Assembly (NCBI RefSeq): GCF_026230105.1
Contig: NC_079474.1
Span: 32,688,294-32,752,293 of the forward strand
DNA length: 64,000 nucleotides
Source of the DNA: Diorhabda sublineata
Taxonomy: Eukaryota > Arthropoda > Insecta > Coleoptera > Chrysomelidae
Direction of reading: 5' to 3'
The notes below the pieces were generated by a model that was given only the letters and a program-made list of their open reading frames with translations, was not told where the DNA came from and ran no database searches. Below, piece by piece: positions 23,720 to 35,000 of this stretch. The translations under genes and the position numbers were made by a program. The number at the start of each line of letters is the position of its first letter. Position 1 is the first letter of the stretch.

Positions 23720-26248
23720 CAGGGGTCTCCAAACTACAGCCCGAGGGCCATATCCGGCCCGCGGACAGATTTTGTCCGGCCCGCGGAGAGCTAGCGTACT
23801 CGAAAACTCCTTTTAAAGAACATATTTTTTATAGCAAATAAAATTTAGTTTACTGAAGTATTCCAATTTTATGTTGAATAATTATTAATATGACATCTAC
23901 ATTGATATTGTTTTAGGCTTATTGTTATTGTTTTTGTGATAAGTTGGATAAAGAAACACAGCATATAACAAGTATAATGACATATGAAATACTAATGAGA
24001 AGTATGTACTTGAAATTTACCACTGACAATAGTTTGTAGTTGTGGACTAATTTTACTTGTACCAATTATTAAAAGAGATTTAAAATACTCATCAGTTAAT
24101 GTAAACATTTTTTGTGTACTTCATATTGGAGAAGGTCTTCTTACACAAATAAGTAGTACCAAAAACAGAAAACAGCCCACGAGCAAATTTTGCAAATTAT
24201 CAAATTATCTCAGTGGAAGATTCTTATAAAATTCCAACAAAGATGAGTTTTGATATTTGTTCTTAATTGTATCACTGCACTGTAGATCAATCATTTCCAT
24301 TTGAAGTTCCGGGGCTAGGGTTTCAATGTCAGTATCAAAAGGATTCTGAAAAATCTTATTTCGATTCGCAATGGCATCAAAGTCCGAGGAACGAGTATCA
24401 AAATTTATTTGCAAAGCACTCAAAGTTTCGATTGCAAAATCGATAGGAAACTCAGTCTCAGTGGTGTGGTTGAATATTTCACATGTTTTAAAATGTGAAA
24501 AACATTTACTTCGTAGTTGTCATTGAAACAGTATCAATTTCTTCCGGAATGATTTGATATTAGTGTATAAATCAGGAAGACGCTGGTTTTCTCCTTGCAA
24601 TCTCAAATTCAGTTCGTTCACATGTTTTGTCAAATCAACATAGAATGCTAACTTACACAGCCATGCATTGTTTTGTAATTGAGTAATAGGGCGATGCTTT
24701 TCATTCAAAAAAGCGCTGAAGGACTTTCCCACAACTAAACCAACGTATGGCAGTATGATAAGGTAAGTCATTTTGATAAAATTAACAGTTGATATGACTG
24801 GTTTCAGAACTTCAGACATATCCAAACATTTTCTGCACAAAGACTGTTGATGAATGATACAATGTAAGACTAATGGTTTTGAACCACCGTCATTTTCTAC
24901 AGCCTTTAACACAAGAGCGACCACTCCTTTATCTTTCCCACTCGTGTTTTTGCCTCCATCAGTTGTAATACATTTCAAGTTTTTCCATTGAAGGGTCTTC
25001 TGATTAATGGCCATTTCAACTCCTTTAAAAATATCTGTACCAGTAGTTGTGCCATGAATACTATACATAATATCAAGAAGTTCTTCATGATCTTCATAGC
25101 TTTTATCTACTCCTCGAATATAAATCAACACCTGAGCAGTATCTGACACATCCGTTGACTTATCCAAGGCCAAAGAAAACCACTCAACATGTCCATTTTT
25201 GTCCAACAGTTGAGAGGATATATTTTTAGCGATGTTTTCTACCCGTCGAAAGACAGTGTTTGCTGACATACTGACAGTTTTTAATAAATTTACCTTTTCA
25301 GGGCACATTTTTTCGGTTACTGCAATTATGCAATCTTTGATAATTTCTCCATCGGTGAATGGTTTTCCACGTTCTGCAATATCAAGAGTTGGTGCGAGTT
25401 GCAGCCTCTTGTTCAATTTTGAGTTTTGTAAATGAAGATTGCTGCGATTTCAATCCGCGCTTCATAGCTTCGAATTTTTCTGTCCGCAAACTTCCTGTAT
25501 ATTTTGAGAAATTTTGAAAATGTTTTGTTTCATATTGACGTTTAATGTTATATTCTTTGAGAACAGCTATGCTTTCATTGCAAATCAAACATAGCGCCTT
25601 GTTAATGGACTCAATTACGAAATACTGAATGTTCCACCGATCTTTGAATTTTCTGCATTCACTATCAATTTTTCGCTTCTTTTCCATACTACTAAATCAC
25701 ACCACAAAAGCAACAATTCAAATCAAAATAATGTTACAAAGATGTCTTAAACTAAAACACGCACAAACACGTTTTAAGGAGGTACGCACTATTTTATTTC
25801 ACAACAGTGTCATAGGATCTGAGTTGTGGTTGCGCCATTAACCTTCTTATATATTTCAGTTACCGCCATCTAGAAGTGAGTGGAAGATACCAGAACTTTC
25901 TCGAACCAACGAGATTATTCTGTACATACTATTATCGCCATCTGTTAGCGATAGAAGGTACTACCTATTTCCGCTTGTGTCCAACAGATGTTGTATCACG
26001 TTACTCCTCACGGCTCGTACTCTACGATCTAGAAATTACAGATAATGACAGGAAAATTAATAATAGGCAATGTTGCCGTTTTGCGGACTTTAGTCCGATT
26101 TGCAGCCTTTTTTAAACGTTGCGTACTTTTTTCATCAGTGGACTATTTCACTTTTTACCACCGGCAACAATGATAATATAGTTTTGGCCCTCGGGACTTA
26201 CTGGAGTAATTAGTATGGCCCTAAGGCTGGAAAGTTTGGAGACCCCTG
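23720..26248 (-). mobile_element. hAT transposon with intact ends and 8-bp target duplication
   Basis: Both ends are CAGGGGTCTCCAAACT (perfect 16-bp inverted repeat), and CTCTAAAC flanks it on both sides. The subterminal left region is GC-rich with repeated CGGCCCGCGGA words. The length is 2529 bp, enough for a complete element, and it carries one transposase reading region on the minus strand. The clean ends and target duplication say a single insertion with no later rearrangement of the borders. Confidence 0.95.
24010..25687 (-). pseudogene. hAT transposase (ZBED/GTF2IRD2-like type), broken
   Basis: Order from ATG at 25687: N-terminal zinc-finger-like region with ALCLIC and QYETKHF; then the RNase H-like core with FSLALDKSTDVSDTAQ, CITTDGGKNTSGKDKG and LHCIIHQQSLCRKCL; then the C-terminal hAT dimerisation segment FSVFGTTYLCKKTFSNMK near 24100-24160; and a terminal LTDEYFKSLLI piece. 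Breaks: a frameshift near 25385-25415, a TGA in place of a sense codon at 24520-24522 (consistent with a CGA to TGA change), and further frameshifts near 24205 and 24090. This is the group related to vertebrate ZBED5, SCAND3 and GTF2IRD2 C-termini. Confidence 0.9.
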
Positions 26249-26256
26249 CTCTAAAC
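26249..26256. repeat. hAT target-site duplication, right copy
   Basis: CTCTAAAC immediately outside the right end, identical to 23712-23719. Confidence 0.95.
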
Positions 26257-26518
26257 TATTATTGATATGATTAAAACGATCTATGATAAAACTGCGATTA
26301 GTTCGAAACATAAGAAACCATTTATTAATGAGAATAAGTGTGGTTTAAAACCAGCAAATGGAATAAACTTGTTAATAAATAGATGAAGACTTGTTGGAAA
26401 AACCACTTGGAGACGTTTATTTGTATTTATGAACCCCCATTCCATATTTAACTGATCTTAAAAAAGGAAGCATATACCATTTAAGTTATATAAATTAAAA
26501 AGAATACAAAAAAGTTAA

Positions 26519-26541
26519 ACCTTACCTAACCTAACCTAACC
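26519..26541. repeat. (CCTAA)n tract
   Basis: Four telomere-type units. The flanking AAGAATACAAAAAA...CATTTAAG sequence is roughly repeated on both sides, so the tract may have entered with a small duplication. Confidence 0.7.
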
Positions 26542-27229
26542 ATTTAAGCGTTATGAATTAAAGAGAATACAAAAAATGATTTTTCGTTTATAATTCACAG
26601 TCAGTGATTATAGGTTAGTTTGAAGAAAACCCACATAATTCTGGTCGAAAAAAATATAATATGGTTTCAGAAAGATGAAGCACCTCCGCTTACAAAATCA
26701 AGGTACTGCAGTATTTGAAACAAATTTTTTGCAAATCGGTGGATTGATGAGTCACGCCTGAGATCTTGAGTAACGCTAGAAGATAATTTAACATATTGCA
26801 AAGACGTTCGCGGCGAGCACCTCGAACATCTCCCACATTGACATCATTGTTTTTTGTTTTCTCTTACATTGTTAAGAAACAATCATTATTACTTTGTAGG
26901 TTTGACTGTTCCACACCGTATATTTCATAATACGAAACAATTTGTAGACATGTTAAAAAATTTAATTATTGTTCTATTTATAGAATATTGAAATCGACAT
27001 TGGAGCATGTTGAAAACTGAGAAATTTGCAATAGCAACGGCACACTTTCGAATAGTCGAAAAACAATTGTTTAAAATATTTTGGTTAATATGTAATCAAA
27101 GCAATCAGTGTTAAAAATATTCTAGTTAGTGGACTCTAGAAACGATTAAATATTAATTCCCACACAGACTTTGAACTAACGAAGCAATTCTTGATGATTC
27201 TGAAAAGAACAAAGAATATCGAATGACTT

Positions 27230-27850
27230 GACAACTGGATTTATCTGTTTTATCTATTTGTCGTGGCTTTTCAAATGTCAACTACGATGTTTTCTTTTTG
27301 GTACATTTTTTACAACCAATTCCATGGATAAAAATCTGGTGGACAGATGGAAATGCGTTCCTTTGACAACGTTTTGGTTTTTGTTTTTATCTAAAAAATC
27401 CGAACATAGACAATGAGTGGTTGCACAAAGGACAATTCCCATAACTCTTCGCAAATAGACGTCGATTTGAGCAGAAAATATTGTTGTGTGTCTCGTGGAA
27501 TTATGAAGATTTAGGGTACTTCGAAATCATCTTATCAGGGAAATATTCAGGTTTAATCAACCGAAAGCGGGTTCTTTACCAACTAGACAATACTAAACCG
27601 CATACTGATAAAGTTACGTGGAATAAGATTAAATAATTTGGTGGTATTAAACTTCTACCACATCCAGCATTTAATCAGGACCTAGCATCATCAGATCCAT
27701 GACGAAATTCTTAAATCGGAAACAATTTGAATCTATAGGCGAAGTTGAAAATGTAGTGCGACAATTTCATGCATCGAAACCTAAATATTTGTTATACCAA
27801 TGTCTCAAAGAGCTTTCTGATCGTTGGATAAGAACCATAAAATAATTAAA
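27230..27850 (+). pseudogene. Mariner transposase remnant
   Basis: Pieces in shifting plus-strand frames: YCCVSRGIMKI, VLYQLDNTKPHTDKVTWNKI (second catalytic Asp region), LLPHPAFNQDLASSDP (equivalent of HPPYSPDLAPSDY) and an E-VENVVRQFHASK-like tail. The order and spacing are mariner. There are many stops, and I could not define the terminal repeats. Confidence 0.7.
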
Positions 27851-28827
27851 GGTTCCTTTTTATGATTATCCAATAAACATGGAAACTAACATTATTCATG
27901 AGACATCCTGTATAAAATAATGGGTTATGAATATTTTTTATGCTAATTCGCTTTTTTGAGAAATTTGGAAGTTGCTGTTAGATTTATTTGTTGTATAAAG
28001 AATATTTTGGAAACATGGATGGAACTTGATTCAAAATTTTGAATTTCTGTTTAGTATTTTATATCAAATGCGTTTCTGATAAATTATTATATACTTATAA
28101 TATCCGATAATTCTTATTATCTGGATAAAAGTCAAGTACAACAACTAATGACAAAACCGGATAGTTTCATGGTAGTGATAAATTATTGAAGAATTTTTTT
28201 TTAATTACGAATAATATTCCTTTTACGCACAAATAACAAACCTTATGTAAATTATATATAGTATGTCCCAGAATAGCTGAAACGACTTTTATCGATTTAA
28301 ATTTTCATATATGAGAGTCCGGCCTTGCTTGGCTGGAAAATAATTTATAACAAATTATAGTTTTGACTATTTAAATATTTGGAGATTCTCAAAAAACCAT
28401 GTTTCTCTCTACAATAAAGTGCATTTAATGTGGCAAATATGACAAATTAAAATTTCACTGATATTTGTAATGAAGAATGCCATAGAAAAAGAAGTTTTAT
28501 CCATAACGATTTGAATCTGTTAAAATGAATTTTCGAACAATACTTTCTTATACTTAAAGTGTTTCTAATGATATTTTTTCACTATTTGCCACTATATTTG
28601 TCACTTAAATGGTTTTCAAAAGCTATCATTGATCTTAATGCTTCCAGATGCACGTGATCTTTGGCGAAACTTCGATTTCTAACAGATCAAGTTAAATATT
28701 AAAATTTGTTACTTTTATGGATAGTATAAGCAGCTCTTTAAAACTTTCCCCGGTATATCATTATATATCTTACCTTTAAACAATGCTTATGAACTTTTTT
28801 AAACTTTCTATTATCAAAATCAAACAA

Positions 28828-29290
28828 TTCTTAACAAAATCTCAATTGATGTGTCATTTAACATTTTAAAGAGTTTACAAATAAACATAAGTAATGAATA
28901 TCGGTTAATGACATTTAAAAAAACTCAAACTTAAGGTTAATAAAGAGTCAGCGTAGCTTTTAAAAGTATTAATATTTCATATAAATAGTGAAAACCATAA
29001 CTTTACAATAACCTTGAAAAGGTTATAATATAGACAACACAAATTACACGTATGAATTCTTAACAAAATGATAATTCAAGTGCCATTTAATATTTTAGAA
29101 AGTTTGCAAATAAATATAAGTAATTAATATCAGTTAATAACATTTAAAAAACTCAAAATCAAGGCTAATAAAGAGTCAGCGTAGCTTTTAAAAGTATTAT
29201 TATTTCATATAAATAGAGAAAACCGTAACTTATATAATAACATTAAAAAGGTTGTAATATAGACAACACAAATTACACGTATGAATTCTT
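28828..29290. repeat. Direct tandem duplication, 229-bp period
   Basis: TTCTTAACAAAAT starts copies at 28828 and 29057. Both continue through AATAAAGAGTCAGCGTAGCT and end in ACAAATTACACGTATGAATT. Divergence is scattered point changes and small indels. No coding content is recognisable. Confidence 0.85.
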
Positions 29291-30224
29291 ATACACATAT
29301 CTTTCGGTGTTGTGTTTAACTAAAAAATTTAAGACTTTAGTCATTTTCGTTTACAAACAAATTTTCCATAAAATCTAAAATTGTCTAATTTATCTTACTA
29401 GTTACTATAATTAGGAAGCTCTTAACTATTTCGAACTGGACCAACTTACGCAAGATGTAATTTGAAATTATGAGTCAAATGTTAAAAACCATATGAATAT
29501 TAGTTACATCAAAGATTTTGATGTGTTTACTCTTTCCCAGGTATATTCCGTCTAAAGAAAAACAACATAGCATAAGTGTATACCAAATAATAATATAAAT
29601 ATACAGCTCCTGGTTGTTAAACGATTTTTTTTATTTATTACAGTAACGTGCAATGAATCTTTGATATACCTTATGACAGATTATTTTAAACGATAAGATT
29701 TCAATCTTTCATGATAATACCACCAGTTTAATAGTATTGTTGATAATCCTCCATCTTTTCATTATAGTTTTATTATCAGTTGTTCTTCGTCGTTGAAAAA
29801 TGAAGAAAAGGCAAAAAAGAAAATATATAGAAGAAGAGTAGACGGAAAAAGAGGAATTGGACGCTCCGGAAAAGTGGTTACGTGACTTGACTGTAGAATC
29901 GAGGAGTATTTGCCTTTTATCTACTGTTTTATATCTAAATGTTTGCTTAAAAATCTTCCCAGCTGCAGCCCTCAACTGAATTCCCAATTGCGGTTTTTCA
30001 TTATGAGCAGTGAACGGCCCTGCTCGAGACATTCAGTGCTGTCATCTTGACTTTTATTTTACTTCATGTCTTCCAGTTCGTTTTTATTTTAATTTCATTT
30101 GGTCAAGTAATTTAAAACTCTGTGAAACCGTAAATCGTGTTGATTTGAGTTTCTTCAAATTGGAACATGAAAATCACATCAGAACTCCCTACCTGGCAGC
30201 TCTCGAACTGCGGAAATTATTAAA

Positions 30225-31000
30225 GAAGTAACGAGTAGGTTGAACAGATTTGAATAAAAAAGGAGCTTAAGCTCTAATATATGCATAAACTGAATTCTAT
30301 TAGTTCTGTTCCCCAAATGAACAAAAAATACGAATTTACACAAAAGCTATTAAATAAAATTTGCTTAAAACAAAAGGAAATTAATAAAGATATATGGAGT
30401 TTAGTGTGAGCTTTATATGAAAAGCAACGTTGAAAAGATGTAAGAATAAAACTTACCAGCGAATATAAAGATCAATATAATCACAAATTTATCTAAATTT
30501 ACTTCGATTTAATCACTTTTAGAATTAGATAGAGGACGATTTAGCCACGAAACTAGAGTTTTATCGAATTCTTCTAATGGAGTGGGAGGTCGATAACAAA
30601 TTAATTCCTTCAAAAACTCGAATGCTAAAAAAAGAAAATTACTAAGGAAGTAACGAGTAGGTTGAACAGATTTGAATAAAAAAGGAGCTTAAGCTCTAAT
30701 ATATGCATAAACTGAATTCTATTAGTTCTGTTCCCCAAATGAGCAAAAAATACGAATTTACACAAAAGCTATTGAAAAAAATCTGCTTAAAACAAAAGGA
30801 AATTAATAGACATATATGGAATTTTGTGTGAGCTTTATATGAAAAGCAACGTTGAAAAGAAGTAAGAACAAAACTTACCAGTGAATGTGAAGAACAATAT
30901 CTCCACAAATTTCTTCAAATTTACTTTGATTTAAACACTTTTAGATTATAGATAGATAGAGGACGATTTAGCAAACAAAACTAGAGTTTAACCGAATTCT
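30225..31000. repeat. Direct duplication, about 350 bp, 422 bp apart
   Basis: Copies start at 30225 and 30647 (GAAGTAACGAGTAGGTTGAA). They share AAAAAGGAGCTTAAGCTCTA, GTTCCCCAAATGA and a minus-strand CTGGTAAGTTTTATT-like donor word, and run to the GAGGACGATTTAGC segment. Each has a short minus-strand hydrophobic frame ending at that donor-like word, but I cannot support an exon. Confidence 0.8.
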
Positions 31001-31998
31001 TGATTGATTCGCGTATTGGAGTTAACCTATCAAGTTTGATTCCCTTTTACGTCTCATTGTCACACCTTGCTTTGTAGACTGAGAAGTATTCGTCAAAAAC
31101 ATTGTTTCCTAGATAGCATCTCTTCTGGACGACAAAACCGATCAAAATCAGTTTAAATCACTGAACGAGCATCAGTAGATATATGTTGCCGGCTCTTCTT
31201 AACTGTTTTGCCTCTTTTTGTGCTAAGCTTTGGTGAGACGTATACCGAATTTGCAAATCGACTTGATAGTTGATCTTGAAGCCACGGTTGCCACATACTT
31301 TATTAATCATAAAACTTTTATTTAATTTTTTTGTGTAATGTTGTTTATCTAAACTTTCAAATGATTCACTGATTCTGACAAGTAAACGTTTTTCATAATT
31401 TCTCGCGATTTTTTTTTATTTTACGCTATTTATAAACATGGAGTTGTTTTAAAAATCTATTCCCGTAATTTTTTATTAGTTTTTATCATTTTATATCATA
31501 CTTTATGACAATTTTATCATATTTTCTGTCAATTCTTATCCATTATTGACATTTCTTGTGTCTCAAACACAATTTCTCCCAACCTCTTCATAATTTTACG
31601 TAATACTTTCCATTCGATTGGTAAATCTTTCTTGATCTTCAGTTCCTACTTTACGAATATTTCGATTGTCTAATTGCGAAAAATCAGTACAAAAAGTAGT
31701 AATTAACATCATGACAAATATTGTAGTTTCTTCTATAGCGCGTCTATGATGTATTTAACTTGAAATTAAAAATAGAGTCAGATCTCAAGCTCAACGTTTC
31801 TCATCTAATAAAGTCGCGCGACGACTAGCGATCTATAAAATTTTCTGATTACCTGCTGAAATTTTCTTTATCTGAACGAACGTTGTCTAATCGGATGCTA
31901 GAAAAAAAAGTATTGATACTAAGATTTCGCTAATCAGTAAATATGTGCTTGTAGATAAGTGCCGAACGGTTTTTTGTATAGAAAAATCTTGTGAGATT

Positions 31999-32061
31999 AT
32001 GTATTGGTTAATGCGGTTCTCGTTGATTTTTTGTGTAATAATTATCGCAAACAGTAAACAG
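31999..32061 (+). CDS. Class B1 GPCR exon 1 (signal peptide)
   Basis: ATG at 31999 opens a 21-codon exon ending CAG|GTAATT in phase 0. The peptide is a basic-hydrophobic leader (MYWLMRFSLIFCVIIIANS) with likely cleavage after Ser19 or nearby. It was chosen because exon 2 is in phase 0, has no ATG suitable for a secreted N-terminus, and needs a leader. Confidence 0.75.
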
Positions 32062-35000
32062 GTAATTAAATTTTATTTATTGCTGTCATAATCACCCTTG
32101 TAATATTTTTATATAAATCTGAGATTAGATCTTCGTAAAATTGGACGATATTATTTGAGAATTTCTCATTTTTGTATAATTAATAAGATTTATCAATTAT
32201 TAGATTTGTATTTATAACACTATATTAAAGTAAATCGAATGTATAAATGAAATATTTTATTATAGATTAGATTAGAAAATTTTGATTATGATCTAATATA
32301 GTACTAACACTAATTTGGAAAATAGGATTTTTGGAACATGCCACCTAATATTTTCTCGTCCAATTCAATATTAAAAACACACACACACACACACACAATG
32401 AAACAATAAACTCTGTCGCTTGATTTTATTTTCTATACTGTCCAATTCTGTCACTATTTTTTAAATCTTTTACTGTGCGTTGGTATAAGGGTGTGGGGAC
32501 AAAATTTTTAGACAGCTTAGCAAGGAAATTAGGCATTGATTTTCAATTATAATCTTCAAGATTTTCAAAATAGTCATTAATTGGCATCACCTCTTCATTG
32601 TTGGAAAATCTTTGACCATTTTTTTAATATGAGAAACGAAAATAATCCGAGAGGGCTAAATCTGTCGAATAGGGTGTATGAGGTATCAATTCAAACTCTA
32701 ATTCATTAATTATTTCTTATCCAGCTCAATATTTAAAAAAACACACACACAATGAAACAATAAACTCTGTCGCTTGATTTTATTTTCTATACTGTCCAAT
32801 TCTGTCACTATTTTTTTTAATCTTTCACTGTGCGTTGGTATAAAGGTGTGGGGACAAAATTTTTAGACAGCTTAGCAAGCAAATTAGGCGTTGATTTTCA
32901 ATTATAATCTTCAAGATTTTCAAAATAGTCATTAATTGGCATCACCTCTTCATTGTTGGAAAATCTTTGACCATTTTTTTAATATGAGAAACGAAAATAA
33001 TCCGAGAGGGCTAAATCTGTCGAATAGGGTGTATGAGGTATCAATTCAAACTCTAATTCATTAATTATTTCTTATCCAGCTCAATATTTTAAAAAATACA
33101 CACACAATGAAACAATAAACCCTGTCGCTTGATTTTATTTTCTATACTGTCCAATTCTGTCACTATTTTTTTTAATCTTTTACTGTGCGTTGGTATAAGG
33201 GTGTGGGGACAAAATTTTTAGACAGCTTAGCAAGCAAATTAGGCGTTGATTTTCAATTAGAATCTTCAAGATTTTCAAAATAGTCATTAATTGGCATCAC
33301 CTCTTCATTGTTGGAAAATCATTGACCATTTTTTCAATATGAGAAACGAAAATAATCCGAGAGGGCTAAATCTGTCGAATAGGGTGTATGAGGTATCAAT
33401 TCAAACTCTAATTCATTAATTATTTCTTATCCAGCTCAATATTTAAAAAAACACACACACAATGAAACAATAAACTCTGTCGCTTGATTTTATTTTCTAT
33501 ACTGTCCAATTCTGTCACTATTTTTTTTAATCTTTCACTGTGCGTTGGTATAAAGGTGTGGGGACAAAATTTTTAGACAGCTTAGCAAGCAAATTAGGCG
33601 TTGATTTTCAATTAGAATCTTCAAGATTTCCAAAATAGTCATTAATTGAAATCACTTCTTCATTGTTGGAAAATCTTTGACCATTTTTTTAATATGAGAA
33701 ACGAAAATAATCCGAGAGGGCTAAATCTGTCGATTAGGGTGCATGAGGTAGTAATTCAAACTCTAACTCATTAATTTTGGCCATTGCAATAACTGGTATG
33801 TGAGCTGATGCATTGTCTTGATGAAACAACACTTTCTTACAAGTCAAATGCGGCCGTTTTTGCTTAATTTTTTTGCTTAAACGTTGCATAATACTTGCTA
33901 TTGATAGCTTTTCCTTTTTCAAGATAGTCAATGAAAATTATTCCACGCGTATCCCAAAAAACCGAATCAATAAACTTTCCTGAAGATGGAACGGTCTTTG
34001 ACTCCAGTCTACTGTTTCGGGTCTGAATTGATGGACGTACGTTTTATCCAAATTATTCAAATCCAAATTTTTACTTAATATGCGATGTACCACACTTTTT
34101 GAAATGTCTACTATATCTGCTATCTCGCGCACTTTCAGTTGACGATCATCCATCGCTTCGTGGATTTTCTTTAACCTTTCTTGAGTCGTCACTTAATTTG
34201 GTCGACCACTGAGATTGATAATCACCCTATTATTCAATAGTTCTATGCACAAATCATTATTCCATCAATATTTGATACCGCCTCAATTCACATGCAAAGG
34301 TTTTGAGTTATGTAAAGAATGAAAGTTATTTGGCTCAACAGTTATATTGAGCAACTCATCAGAATCGGCTACCAAACTCCTATCGTTTAATTATAGAGAA
34401 TATTTTAAGTATTGCGGATATTTTAGAGGATGTATGTATGTTTGGATTTAGGGTTAGGTATACACTACAACCCAAATGATCTATTATGTCCCCCTTCCTT
34501 GCTGCAATATTGAAGAACCCAATGTTTCCATCAACCCCACTGATTTTAAGAAGTCTGGAATGTGGGATGGCTTTAATTGCCGGAGATCTTCGTCTTCTAT
34601 TTCAGGAGTTCCCCTCTTGAGTTCTTTGTGTTTCACACCTCGAAAGAATGTGGTCTCAGCCCCTGTAGATTGTCCCAATATTTGCAAAAAAACATTGGAT
34701 ATTGGTGTAGCAATATCGAAATTATTTTTTTATTTTTATCCAGGAACAACAAAAATATTGTTTATTGCGTCAGCAATATATTTATCAACAATTATGGAAC
34801 TACTTCGCAGGGTACTATTGCTATAACTATACCAATAGTGCAAGATTACTTAAAAGATACGAAATAGTTTCAAATGAAATAATTTTCAATAATGAAACCA
34901 TAAAGATCCCAATGGCTCTGGTAAGTATAATCAAAATATTTCTAAATACAAAACATGATTTGAGACATAAGTTATAAGAAAACAACGGTATACAACCAAA

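Larger units (their letters stand above)
17301..31998. other. Intergenic interval between lipase and receptor genes
   Basis: The head-to-head spacer between the minus-strand lipase and the plus-strand receptor. I found no host exon in it. The identifiable contents are transposons and repeats listed separately. The remainder (about 19500-20700, 22300-23700, 28000-28800 and 31000-31990) is AT-rich and shows nothing I can name. Promoters of both genes should lie at its two ends, but no element could be picked out. Confidence 0.6.

Noticed and set aside
29709..30032. 107-residue minus-strand frame
   Set aside because: No recognisable domain. The plus strand around 29840-29920 weakly resembles the 3' end of a LINE frame, so this is more likely antisense to LINE debris.
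34476..34740. Overlapping frames on both strands just upstream of receptor exon 2
   Set aside because: The composition is transposon-like and no domain was recognised. The receptor exon can be placed by its own acceptor at 34741-34743 without them.
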